Source: Klebsiella pneumoniae (lineage in GTDB: Bacteria > Myxococcota_A > UBA796 > GCA-2862545). From it: a DNA stretch of 56,259 nt. The stretch spans positions 1 through 56,259 of the forward strand of contig CAMCWU010000002.1 of NCBI GenBank assembly GCA_945882675.1, in the 5' to 3' direction. The notes under the pieces were generated by a model. That model did no database searches. It was not told the DNA's origin and worked only from the letters and a program-made list of their open reading frames with translations. Shown here one piece after another: positions 28,608 through 37,211 of the stretch (positions are counted from its first letter, which is position 1; each line of letters starts with the position of its first letter). Both the position numbers and the translations under genes were made by a program.

Positions 28608-29675
28608 ATGGCCGATCCCGCTCCCGATCCCGTGGCCGACGCCCGCGCCCGCTCCGCAGCCCTCCTCGCCGCGTTCCAGGCGGATCTCACGGCCGCGACG
28701 GATCTGGGCGCCCTCGACGTCGTGCGCCGCGCCCACGCCGGCAAGAGCAGCCCCGTGAAGGCGCTCCTGAAGGCGCTCCGCGATGTCCCCGCCGACCTGC
28801 GGCCCGGCGTCGCGGCCGGAATCAACCAGGTCGCCGACCGGATCGAGGAGGAGCTCGCCGCGAAGGCGAAGGATCTGGAAGCCGTCGCGCTCGACGCCCG
28901 CCTGGACGCCGAGTGGCAGGACACGACGCTCCCCGGCGTCGGCCCGACCCGCGGCGCGCGCCACCCGCTCACCGACGTCGAGCGGCAGTGCGCGGACGTG
29001 CTGCGCCGCCTCGGCTTCGAGATGGTGGAGGGGCCGGAGGTCGAGCACCCGTTCTACAACTTCGACGCCCTGAATATCCCGGAGCACCACCCCGCTCGCG
29101 ACATGCAGGACACGTTCTGGGTCACGGGCGGCTACCTGCTGCGGTCGCACACGACGACGGTGCAGGCGCGGATCCTCGAGAAGGCGGCGGGCAAGCCGGT
29201 GAAGATCGCGAGCGCCGGCCGCACCTACCGGAACGAGGCCGTGGACGCCACGCACCTTGCCATGTTCCACCAGCTCGAGGGGATCTGGGTGGATCGCGGC
29301 CTGACCTTCGCGCACCTGAAGGGCGTGCTCGCGTTCGTCGCGCGCGAGCTGTTCGGCGAGCAGCGGATCCGGTTCAAGCCCAAGTTCTACCCGTACACCG
29401 AGCCCAGCGCGGGCGTGGACCTCGCGTGCAGCATGTGCGACGGCGCAGGGTGTGACGCGTGCCACGGCGCCGGCTGGGTCACGATCCTCGGCTCGGGCAT
29501 GATCCATCCGAAGGTCCTTCGGACATTCGGGTACGATCCGGATGAATATTCGGGAATCGCCTTCGGTTTCGGGACGACGCGGATGGCCGCCCAGCGCGCC
29601 GGCGTCGTGAAGGTCCGCAGCATGTACGAGCAGGATGTCCGCGTGATCCGCGCGCTGCACCGGGGGACGCCGTGA
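28608..29675 (+). CDS. pheS: Phenylalanyl-tRNA synthetase alpha subunit
   Basis: The alpha subunit carries the catalytic site of the alpha2beta2 enzyme that charges tRNA-Phe. The protein has 355 residues: an N-terminal coiled-coil arm (about 1-100) that binds tRNA, then the class II core with EMVEGPEVEHPFYNFDALN, HTTTVQARIL, RTYRNEAVDATH (motif 2) and GFGTTRMAAQR (motif 3). A Cys-rich insert CSMCDGAGCDACHGAGW, known from Bacillus-type PheS, may bind Zn. A GTTAGA box lies 19 bases before ATG. The stop overlaps pheT by four bases (GTGA). Confidence 0.97.
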   Translation: MADPAPDPVADARARSAALLAAFQADLTAATDLGALDVVRRAHAGKSSPVKALLKALRDVPADLRPGVAAGINQVADRIEEELAAKAKDLEAVALDARLDAEWQDTTLPGVGPTRGARHPLTDVERQCADVLRRLGFEMVEGPEVEHPFYNFDALNIPEHHPARDMQDTFWVTGGYLLRSHTTTVQARILEKAAGKPVKIASAGRTYRNEAVDATHLAMFHQLEGIWVDRGLTFAHLKGVLAFVARELFGEQRIRFKPKFYPYTEPSAGVDLACSMCDGAGCDACHGAGWVTILGSGMIHPKVLRTFGYDPDEYSGIAFGFGTTRMAAQRAGVVKVRSMYEQDVRVIRALHRGTP

Positions 29676-31723
29676 AGATCACCGCCGACACGCTGGCCCG
29701 ATTCGTGGACCTGCCGAGAGAGATCCTCGATCATCCGCGGGGGCTGCGCGATCTGCTCGACGACCTCGGGATCGAGGTGAAGCGGGAGGCCGGGGGCGTG
29801 TACACGCTCGAATTGCTGGCGAATCGCGGGGATCATCACTGCGTCGAGGGGATCGCGCGGGAGATCTCGGCGCGGTTCGACGTCGAGCTGCGCCAGCCGT
29901 CGATCGTTGCGCTGACCGAGGGGGACCCCCCGATTCCGCTCCGGATCGAGACGGACCTGTGCCTCGTGTACACGGCGACGTGGATCGAGGGGCCGGGCGG
30001 CGGGTCGGTCGACGGGACGCTGCTCGAGGTGAACGGGATGGCTTCGATCTTGGCGCCGGTGGACGCGACGAACCTCGCGAACCTGGAGCTCGGACAGCCG
30101 ACGCACGCGTTCGACGCCGACAAGATCGTGGGCGGGATCACGGTGCGCCTGGCGCGGCCGGGCGAGCGCGCCTGGCTCCTGTTCGAGGCGGAGGCCCGTG
30201 AGATCCCGGCCGGGACCATGGTGATCGCCGACGATACGAAGATCCTGGCGGTCGCGGGGGTCATCGGCTGCGAGGACTCCAAGACGACAGAGGCGACGAC
30301 CCGGGTGCTGCTCGAGAGCGCGACGTTCGACCCGGTCGCCGTGCGGAAGGCGAGCCGAGCGCTGGGTATCCACACGGACGCGTCCGCGCGGTTCGAGCGG
30401 GGGGCGGACCCGGCGCGGCCGCTCGTGGGCGCGGGGCGGGTAGCGCACCTGCTCCAGAGCGCTGGTTGGCGGGTGAGATCCACGGGTGTGGTGTCGCGAT
30501 GGGGGGACCCGGCGCGGGTGATCCCGCTGACGCTCGGCACGGCGAACGCGTACCTCGGGCTCGAGCTGACGGTGGAGCGCGTGAACGCGATCCTCGGCCG
30601 CCTCGGGTTCACGTTGTCCCCCGCCGGCTTCCGCGTGCCGACCTGGCGCCTGTGGGATGTCGAGAACGTTCAGGATGTGTACGAGGAGCTGGCGAAGATC
30701 GCGGGCTACGAGACGTCGCCGGCCACGCTGCCGCCGATCGACCACGGGGCCCTGCCGACGGAGCGCGAGCGCCGGAAGGCGATCATCGAGGAGGTCCTGA
30801 CCGGATCCGGCGCGTACGAGGTCTTCACGGACGGCTTTCACGGCCGCCCGCTGCGCGACAAGCTGCTCGGCCACCTCTCCGCCCCGGAGAGCCACCCGCT
30901 CTGGACCCACGTGGAGACGACGAACGCGCTGGACCGGGCGTACAGCCTGCTCAAGAACAACGGGCTCGCCCAGGCGCTGGACGCCGTGGAGCAGAACCTG
31001 CGGGTCCGCGAGGCCGACTACAAGCTCTACGAGCTCACCCGGACCTTCCACCCGCCGACCGAGAACGCGGAGCGCCTGGGAGCCGAGGAGCGCGGCCTGC
31101 TCTGGCTGATCGCGGTGGGGACCGAGCGCCCGCGGGCCTGGGCCGACCGGTCTCGGCCGGCGGATGTGTACTGGGGCCGGGCGCTGGTGGCCGAGCTGGC
31201 GGTGGCGCTGGGCATCGATCTCCAGATCGTACCTGGCGAATCGGCTCGACCGATCGCGGCCTGCCTTCACCCGAAGCGCCAGGTCGCGCTGGGAATGGGG
31301 CCGCGCATCGTCGGCGCGCTCGGGGAGGTGCACCCCGCGGTGCTCGCGACCTTCAAGATCAAGGGGGTCCGCCCGCTCTGGCTCGAGATCGACGTCGACC
31401 GGCTGTACGACGCCCCCGCGGCCCGCCCGGCGTACGCGGAGCCACCGACCGCGCAGCCCATCGAGCGGAGCCTGGCGTTCACCCTCCCCCATGGCTTCGA
31501 GGCCGGCGAGGTTGCGAGGACGCTGGCGCAGCCCGGGATCCGGGTCGCCATCACGGATCTCTTCGCCCACGAGGAGGACGGGAAGCCCGTGCGGACCGTG
31601 ACCTACGCGTTGTCTTGGGCGAACGCGGATGGAAAGCTGTCGGCGGACGCGGTGAACGCAGAGCTGGTCATGTTGACGGCTGCCGTCGTCGCCGAACACG
31701 GCGTGAAGCTGCGGGGAGCTTGA
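29672..31723 (+). CDS. pheT: Phenylalanyl-tRNA synthetase beta subunit lacking the OB/EMAP domain
   Basis: The beta subunit supports tRNA binding and edits mischarged tyrosine. It has only 683 residues, against about 795 in E. coli. The start MKITADTLARFVDLP runs to LGIEVKREAGG and then directly to YTLELLANRGDHHCVEGIAREI (about 43-65), so the roughly 110-residue tRNA-binding OB (EMAP) domain normally inserted there is absent. The B3/B4 editing region, the class II-like core and the C-terminal anticodon-binding FDX-ACB domain (AFTLPHGFEAGEVA onward, ending TAAVVAEHGVKLRG) remain. GTG start overlaps the pheS stop. There is no frameshift, so the shortening looks stable. Confidence 0.95.
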   Translation: MKITADTLARFVDLPREILDHPRGLRDLLDDLGIEVKREAGGVYTLELLANRGDHHCVEGIAREISARFDVELRQPSIVALTEGDPPIPLRIETDLCLVYTATWIEGPGGGSVDGTLLEVNGMASILAPVDATNLANLELGQPTHAFDADKIVGGITVRLARPGERAWLLFEAEAREIPAGTMVIADDTKILAVAGVIGCEDSKTTEATTRVLLESATFDPVAVRKASRALGIHTDASARFERGADPARPLVGAGRVAHLLQSAGWRVRSTGVVSRWGDPARVIPLTLGTANAYLGLELTVERVNAILGRLGFTLSPAGFRVPTWRLWDVENVQDVYEELAKIAGYETSPATLPPIDHGALPTERERRKAIIEEVLTGSGAYEVFTDGFHGRPLRDKLLGHLSAPESHPLWTHVETTNALDRAYSLLKNNGLAQALDAVEQNLRVREADYKLYELTRTFHPPTENAERLGAEERGLLWLIAVGTERPRAWADRSRPADVYWGRALVAELAVALGIDLQIVPGESARPIAACLHPKRQVALGMGPRIVGALGEVHPAVLATFKIKGVRPLWLEIDVDRLYDAPAARPAYAEPPTAQPIERSLAFTLPHGFEAGEVARTLAQPGIRVAITDLFAHEEDGKPVRTVTYALSWANADGKLSADAVNAELVMLTAAVVAEHGVKLRGA

Positions 31724-31742
31724 TCCGGGATGTAGAAAGCCT

Positions 31743-33080
31743 GTGAACCCGCCCACGTCGCCCCCCCCAGCGCGTACATTCACGCTCAGGGGGACCATGG
31801 CCGGGCTGTACCGCGTCGAGAGCGTGCTGGGGCGGGGCGCGTACGCGACCGTCTGCGTCGCGCGGCGCGTGTCGGACGGCGCGCGCGTGGCGCTCAAGGT
31901 GCTCCGCCCGGATCACGTCAGCGACATCGCGCTCCTCGCCCGCATGCGCGACGAAGCCCGCCTCCTGTCGACCATCGACCACCCCGACATCGTGAAGGTC
32001 TGGGCGCTCCAGGAGTTCGGCGTCCAGCCCGTCCTCGAGATGGAGTACGTCGACGGCGTGTCCCTCGCGCGCGTCCTGCGTGACACCGGCGCCCCGGTCC
32101 CAACGCGCATCGCCCTCGAGATCGTGCGTCGGACCGCCCTCGCGCTCGACGACGCGTACCATCAGCTCGCCGGGCCCCGCCGCGAGCCCATGCGCATCAT
32201 CCACCGCGACATCAAGCCGGACAACCTGCTGCTGACGCGGGCGGGCGAGCTAAGGGTCGTGGACTTCGGCATCGCGAAGGCGGAGTTCGCGGGGAGGAGC
32301 GCGATGACGCTGGGTATCGTGACCGGCTCCGCCGGCTTCGAGGCGCCGGAGCGCCGGCTCGGCGTGGACAGCCCGGCGACGGATGTGTTCGGCCTCGGGG
32401 TCACGCTGTTCGTGCTCGCGACGTCGAAGACCCTGGTCCTCGCTCGCGAAGGCGACGCGCGGGCGGCGGACGCGCTCAGGCAGATCGGGCGCGTCGGCGG
32501 GGACCTCGCGCAGCCGGAGAAAGTCCGCGCGCTCCTCGACCGCATGGTGGCGTCGGAGGCCGCGGACCGTCCGTCCGCCCGCGACGTGGCCGATGAGATC
32601 GGCGCCATCCTCGCGGTGGAGGGCGCCCCGGATCTCGCGAGCTGGGCCGCCGGCCTGCCGTGGTCGGACGCGCGCGTGCCGGCAGCCGAGCACCCCGAGT
32701 GGGACAACCTGCGGTTCCTCGAGACGGAAGCCCCGAACCCCCCGTCGATCCTCGGGCGGGCGGACGCCACGGCGCAGCTCCGCAGGCTCCTCGCCAGCCG
32801 CGACTGGCCGCGGCGCCTGCGCGAAATCGAGCAGGTCCTGTGCTCGTGCTCCGATCGCGTGGAGGGCCCGCTGATCACCATCCTGCAGCGCGCGTATCCG
32901 CCTTGGTGGCAGTTCTGGGCCCGTCCGTCGTCGCCCGCGGAGCTCGAGGCCGCACTGTGGGTCCTCGCGGACCGCCCGTCGAACGCCGTGCTCGGCTGTG
33001 CCCGTTCCCTGCTTACCCACCCGGTACCATCGGTCTCGCGCAGCGCGAAGCTGGTCCTCGAGCGGGCGCGCGCGGGCTGA
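31743..33080 (+). CDS. Cytoplasmic Ser/Thr protein kinase with C-terminal helical domain
   Basis: A 445-residue Hanks kinase with intact catalytic residues: GRGAYATV loop, K52 in ALKVLRP, HRD 154-156, DFG 174-176 and EAPERR in the activation segment. From about residue 320 a C-terminal helical region (LRRLLASRDWPRRLREIEQVL to the end) has no known family; it contains Trp-rich YPPWWQFWARP. No membrane helix is seen. GTG 31743 includes the FTLRGTMAGLYRVE lead-in typical of such kinases; ATG 31797 with an AGGGGG site close by is an alternative. The gene follows pheT by 19 bases. Confidence 0.87.
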   Translation: MNPPTSPPPARTFTLRGTMAGLYRVESVLGRGAYATVCVARRVSDGARVALKVLRPDHVSDIALLARMRDEARLLSTIDHPDIVKVWALQEFGVQPVLEMEYVDGVSLARVLRDTGAPVPTRIALEIVRRTALALDDAYHQLAGPRREPMRIIHRDIKPDNLLLTRAGELRVVDFGIAKAEFAGRSAMTLGIVTGSAGFEAPERRLGVDSPATDVFGLGVTLFVLATSKTLVLAREGDARAADALRQIGRVGGDLAQPEKVRALLDRMVASEAADRPSARDVADEIGAILAVEGAPDLASWAAGLPWSDARVPAAEHPEWDNLRFLETEAPNPPSILGRADATAQLRRLLASRDWPRRLREIEQVLCSCSDRVEGPLITILQRAYPPWWQFWARPSSPAELEAALWVLADRPSNAVLGCARSLLTHPVPSVSRSAKLVLERARAG

Positions 33081-33149
33081 TTTCAGGCGGGTAGCCGGGC
33101 GTGCGTCGCGGGTTCGGGTTAGAGACCCGGCTGCCTGTTGGGGATGATC

Positions 33150-34172
33150 ATGTCCACTGCCGCGCTCGACCCGATCGAGACGAACACCGGCCTCCGCACC
33201 GGCGCCGAGCTCGTCCGCGCGACGAAGCCCTTCACGGTAGAGGACCGGGCGCGCACCTGGCGGCTCCTCGGCAGCGCGCTCGCGGTGTGGGCCGCGGCGT
33301 CCGCGGTCGGGCTCTTCGCGCCGTGGTGGCCGGTCCAGCTCGTGGGTGCCGTGCTCGCGGGCTTCACGAACGTCCGGCTGTTCATCTTCTACCACGACCA
33401 TCTCCATGGCGCCCTGTTCCACGATTCGCCTGCTGGCAAGGTGATCATGCGCATGGTCGGTATGTGGACGCTGAACCCGCCGTCGGTCTGGAAGGAGACC
33501 CACGACTACCACCACCAGAACAACGCGAAGCTGCTCGGGGCGAGCATCGGGTCGTATCCGGTGGTGACCGTGCGCATGTGGGACTCCCTGACGCCGGTGC
33601 AGCGGGCGTTCTACGCCGGCCTGCGCCACCCCGTGAATATGCTCGTAGGCTACTTCACGGTGTTCTCCCTCGGCATGTGCATCGCCCCGTTCAAGCGCGC
33701 GCCACGCCAGCACTGGCAGGGGCCGCTCGCGCTCGTCATGCACTGGTCGATGATCGGGCTCGCTGCCTACTTCCTCGGCTGGCAGGCCGCCGTGTTCGGC
33801 GTCTGGCTGCCGGTCGTCGTGGCGACCGCGCTCGGCGGCTACCTGTTCTACGCGCAGCACAACTTCCCGGACATCGAGCTGCGCGACCGGAAGAAGTGGG
33901 AGTACTGGTTCGCGGCCGTCAAGTCCTCGAGCATGTTCGATATGCACCCGATCATGCACTGGTTCACCGGCAACATCGGTTACCACCACGTGCACCACCT
34001 GAACCACAAGATCCCGTTCTACCGCCTGCCGGAAGCCATGGCCGCCATGCCGGAGCTCCAGAGCCCCGGCCGCACGAGCTGGGCGCTGTCGGATGTGCGG
34101 GCGTGCCTGCAGCTCAAGCTGTGGGACCCCGACCAGAACCGCATGGTCGGCTGGGATATCCTGACGAAGTAG
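33150..34172 (+). CDS. Membrane fatty acid desaturase
   Basis: A 340-residue di-iron membrane desaturase or hydroxylase. The three histidine boxes are HDHLH (82-86), HDYHH (118-122) and HHVHH (279-283), with hydrophobic segments at about 40-80, 160-185 and 195-230. It should act on acyl chains or another lipid-like substrate at the cytoplasmic membrane, needing an electron donor not encoded here. ATG 33150 is preceded by GGGG at six bases; two earlier in-frame starts are less well spaced. A GTTAGA box lies 27 bases upstream. Confidence 0.9.
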   Translation: MSTAALDPIETNTGLRTGAELVRATKPFTVEDRARTWRLLGSALAVWAAASAVGLFAPWWPVQLVGAVLAGFTNVRLFIFYHDHLHGALFHDSPAGKVIMRMVGMWTLNPPSVWKETHDYHHQNNAKLLGASIGSYPVVTVRMWDSLTPVQRAFYAGLRHPVNMLVGYFTVFSLGMCIAPFKRAPRQHWQGPLALVMHWSMIGLAAYFLGWQAAVFGVWLPVVVATALGGYLFYAQHNFPDIELRDRKKWEYWFAAVKSSSMFDMHPIMHWFTGNIGYHHVHHLNHKIPFYRLPEAMAAMPELQSPGRTSWALSDVRACLQLKLWDPDQNRMVGWDILTK

Positions 34173-34175
34173 GGT

Positions 34176-35888
34176 CTATGGCCCGTTTCCCGTGACGGTG
34201 CGCGACCCGCCCACGGAAGGGATCGCGTCTACGACCGCCTGGGCCCCGGCCTGCGGAAGCGCCGGGTTGTCCTGAACGATCACGTCGCCGGCGACCGTCA
34301 CGACGTCGAGCGCGATGAGGGACGTGAGCGCCGGGTTCTCCGCGATCGTGAGCGTGCCCGTCACGTCCTCGAGCTCGCCGATCCCGTAGACCGCGGGCAG
34401 CCCGGTCCGCGCGATGGTGACGTTGGCGGCGCTCTCCAGCGCGGGCAGCGGGATCTCCGAGAGCGCGGGATCGTCGTCGACGAGCAGCTCCCCGACCGAC
34501 GCCAGGGCCGTGAACGACGTCACGCCCTCCAGGTGCTCGTTCCCGACGAGCCGCAGGCCCCCGGGGAGCGCCGTGAGCAGGCCTCCGAAGCCGTCGATTG
34601 CCACCAGGGTCTCGCAATCCAGCACGTCGAGGGCCTGCAGCGTCGCGAGCGCGGGCAGCGCCGGGAGCGCTTCGAGGCTCCGGTTGTCCCGGATCACCAG
34701 GCCGCCCTCGGGCCACGGCTTCCCGGCACCGATGCTGGTGAGGGCCGGCAGCGCCACGATGGTCCGGAGGTAAGGATTCTCCTCGATCATGACGCGGCCT
34801 CCCACGGTCGCCAGCTCGTGCAGCCCGCCGAGCTCCTCGAGCGCGCCGTTCGCGCCGATGTGGAGCGAGCCGGGGATGTCCGCCAGCTCCTGGAAGCTCC
34901 ACAGCGCGACGATCCCGGTGCCGCTCACGTGCACGCTCCCGCCCACGGACGAGATCCGCAAGAGCGCGTCGAACCCGCGGTACGGGTCGCCGGTGAGCGC
35001 CGGGAGCCCGTCGAGCACGATGTCGCCTCCGACCGTGGCGAGCCCGCGCAGGCTGTCGGCGTCGGCCAGGAGGGGGCAGGCCTCGAGCCGCAGGTCGCCG
35101 CCCACGGACTCCAACCTCGGAAGCCCTAGAGCGCGAAGTGCAGGAACATCCAACACGATCACGCTCCCGCCGACGCTCGCGAGCTGCTCCACCGTCACCT
35201 CGTCCGCGGGCAGGTCGCGGAGCACGAGGTCGCCGTCGATGCGCGTGAGCGCGGGGAGCGTGAGCACGCCCAGCGCGGTCGCCCCGGTCGTCGTGAGGTC
35301 CCCGCCGATCGCCTGCAGGGCCGGCGCGTCCAGCGCCGTGGCGGCCCCGCCCACCGCCACATCCCCCGTCACGTCACACAGGCAAGAGAGGCTCACGTCC
35401 GCCTCCACGGCCAGGTCGCCGTCGATGGCGTTCCAGCCCCCCGCGCACGGGTCGTCGCCCGCCCCGACAACGACGTCGCCCGCGTGCGGCACCCGCACGT
35501 CGCACGCGTGCGTGCTCGTGGACGGCTCGCCCGGCATCCCGCAGTTGATCCACTCCTCGAGGAGAGCCAGGTCCTCCGCCGAGATCTGGCCCGAAGGCGG
35601 CATCCCGCCCGTCGGCCCGTACGTGCGCTCGGCGATGCGGGCGCCCCAGGCCACCGCTCCGACGTAGTCGTCGAGCGCCACGTCCACTGGAGCGCCGCTC
35701 CGGAGCGCGCCCTCCACCTCACTTCCGTGGCAGGCGTTGCACCAGGTGTCGAGGAGCGGCCGCGCGAACGTGTCCCACGTGGGCGGGCTGGCGCAGGCGT
35801 CTACAGGGTCCGCGTCGATCCCCGGCAGCTCGGCGTCGTCGCCGCCGCAGGCCGCGAGCAGGAGCACGCACAGGCGCGCACGCGTCAT
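34176..35888 (-). CDS. Lipoprotein with c-type heme motif and receptor L-domain-like repeats
   Basis: A 570-residue lipoprotein (lipobox LLAAC, Cys14). Next is a cytochrome c-like region with C50-N-A-C53-H54 and a possible Met ligand in GGMPPSGQ (about 87-95), as in planctomycete-type PSCyt domains. From about 150 to the end a repeat array of the form L-x-x-VGGDLxIxxNPxL, spaced 20-25 residues, resembles bacterial receptor L-domain/leucine-rich-like repeats. Both parts would face outside. ATGA overlap with the upstream DUF1501 gene (35885-35888) shows coupled translation. The fusion of a heme motif with L-type repeats is the oddity of this operon. Confidence 0.75.
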   Translation of the reverse strand: MTRARLCVLLLAACGGDDAELPGIDADPVDACASPPTWDTFARPLLDTWCNACHGSEVEGALRSGAPVDVALDDYVGAVAWGARIAERTYGPTGGMPPSGQISAEDLALLEEWINCGMPGEPSTSTHACDVRVPHAGDVVVGAGDDPCAGGWNAIDGDLAVEADVSLSCLCDVTGDVAVGGAATALDAPALQAIGGDLTTTGATALGVLTLPALTRIDGDLVLRDLPADEVTVEQLASVGGSVIVLDVPALRALGLPRLESVGGDLRLEACPLLADADSLRGLATVGGDIVLDGLPALTGDPYRGFDALLRISSVGGSVHVSGTGIVALWSFQELADIPGSLHIGANGALEELGGLHELATVGGRVMIEENPYLRTIVALPALTSIGAGKPWPEGGLVIRDNRSLEALPALPALATLQALDVLDCETLVAIDGFGGLLTALPGGLRLVGNEHLEGVTSFTALASVGELLVDDDPALSEIPLPALESAANVTIARTGLPAVYGIGELEDVTGTLTIAENPALTSLIALDVVTVAGDVIVQDNPALPQAGAQAVVDAIPSVGGSRTVTGNGP

Positions 35889-37198
35889 GCGGTGGCGCCG
35901 CGAAACGGCGTGGCGTCCGGGAGCCACTCGCCGGGATCCACGCCGCAATGCTCGAGGATCCCCGCGACGAGGCTCGCGTACGACAGGTACTCGCCGCTCT
36001 CCGTGACGTCCCCGCTCTGCAGATCCACGCGGAGCTCGCCCAGGAGATCGTCGGTCCCTCCGAGCGTCCGCCCGCCGCGGACGCCGTCGCCCAGGAGCAT
36101 GGCGCTCCCGACCGGCCAGTGGTCCTTGCCGCCATCCAGGTTGAACCGGGGGGTCCGCGTGAAGTCGGAGAGGACCGCCACGACGACGCCGTCCTCGACC
36201 GGCACGTCGCCCCGACCGGGCTCGTACAGCCGGTGCATGAGATCGTCGAGACCGTCGAACAAGGCCTCGAAGTTCTTGCCCTGCGCCGTGTTGACCACGT
36301 GGGTGTCCCAGGTGAGCCCCGTGTCGACGAACGCGCTCTGGCACACGTTACGCGCGAACAGGTCGACCGCGAGCCCGAGCGACGAGGAGAACCCGGGCTT
36401 CTGGCCGTCCGCCAGGGCGGAGAGGATGTCTGCCGCTTGCGCCCGGAAGCGCTCGACGCGATCCTGCGAATCGAAGTATTGCTCGATGCGCCGCCGGCTC
36501 TCGGTCCCGCGGCCGTGCGATTCCAGGAACCGCAGCGTGCGGGCGAGCAGCAACGCCTCGGCGTCCGCTGCGCCGTCTGCGTCCGGCACGTGCAGCGGGT
36601 ACGCGAGCGTGGAGCCTGGGGGCGGCGGCGGGCCAGCATACGGGTCGAGGAGCGCCTCGAGCTGGCCGTGCGCGCCGATGCGCCCGCTCGAGCTCGCGAG
36701 GTCGCCTGCGAGCGAGTACCCGGAGAAGTCGAGCGATCCGAGCGGGAGCGCGCTCCCGAGTGCGTGCCCCGTGATGACGGCGAGGTCGGGGTTCCGCGAG
36801 TCCGGCGTCCCCGTCAGCATCCGGAAGCGCGCCGGGTCGTGCCCGATGGACCCCACCTGCACGCCGTTGACGACCGCGACGCGGGATGCCCACTTCTCGA
36901 AGAACCGGCTCACGGACGGGCGAAGCGCGTCGTTGCACTGGATGCGGAGGTCGTCGCCGAAGGTCCGCACCTCCTCGTCGAGCGCGCCGTCACCGACGTC
37001 GTGGTCCTCCGGCCCGTCGACCAGGGGCGCACCGGGCTTGGGATCCATGCAATAGCTGACGTCCCAGGCGCCGTTCACCCACACCACGATCAGCTTCCGC
37101 CCGCCTGGCGACATGGCGCGGACGGGCGCGGAGCCACCCCCCGCGAGAGCGAGGGCGCTGGCGGCGGCGGAGCCGGTGATGAGGTCGCGACGGCGCAT
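35885..37198 (-). CDS. Tat-exported DUF1501-family protein
   Basis: A 437-residue protein with a twin-arginine leader (MRRRDLITGSAAASALALAGG), indicating folded export. The mature part matches DUF1501, an alkaline-phosphatase-like/sulfatase-like fold: LIVVWVNGAWDVSY at the start, SIGHDPARFRMLTG, TWDTHVVN, VVAVLSDFTRTPRFN and DHWPVGSAMLLGDGV carry the conserved Asp/His positions. Function is unknown; DUF1501 genes commonly pair with DUF1549/DUF1588-type cytochrome-domain proteins, as here. It lies 13 bases after the upstream partner and overlaps the next gene. Confidence 0.85.
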   Translation of the reverse strand: MRRRDLITGSAAASALALAGGGSAPVRAMSPGGRKLIVVWVNGAWDVSYCMDPKPGAPLVDGPEDHDVGDGALDEEVRTFGDDLRIQCNDALRPSVSRFFEKWASRVAVVNGVQVGSIGHDPARFRMLTGTPDSRNPDLAVITGHALGSALPLGSLDFSGYSLAGDLASSSGRIGAHGQLEALLDPYAGPPPPPGSTLAYPLHVPDADGAADAEALLLARTLRFLESHGRGTESRRRIEQYFDSQDRVERFRAQAADILSALADGQKPGFSSSLGLAVDLFARNVCQSAFVDTGLTWDTHVVNTAQGKNFEALFDGLDDLMHRLYEPGRGDVPVEDGVVVAVLSDFTRTPRFNLDGGKDHWPVGSAMLLGDGVRGGRTLGGTDDLLGELRVDLQSGDVTESGEYLSYASLVAGILEHCGVDPGEWLPDATPFRGATA

Positions 37199-37211
37199 TC
37201 GACGGCTCCGC

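Noticed and set aside
28541-29660. Minus-strand open frames opposite pheS
   Set aside because: The translation is low-complexity and His/Arg-rich; pheS on the plus strand has clear class II motifs.
33061-33137. tRNA-like GGGTTCGGGTTAG sequence before the desaturase
   Set aside because: No acceptor stem or anticodon arm could be folded around it; GTTAGA fits better as a promoter box.
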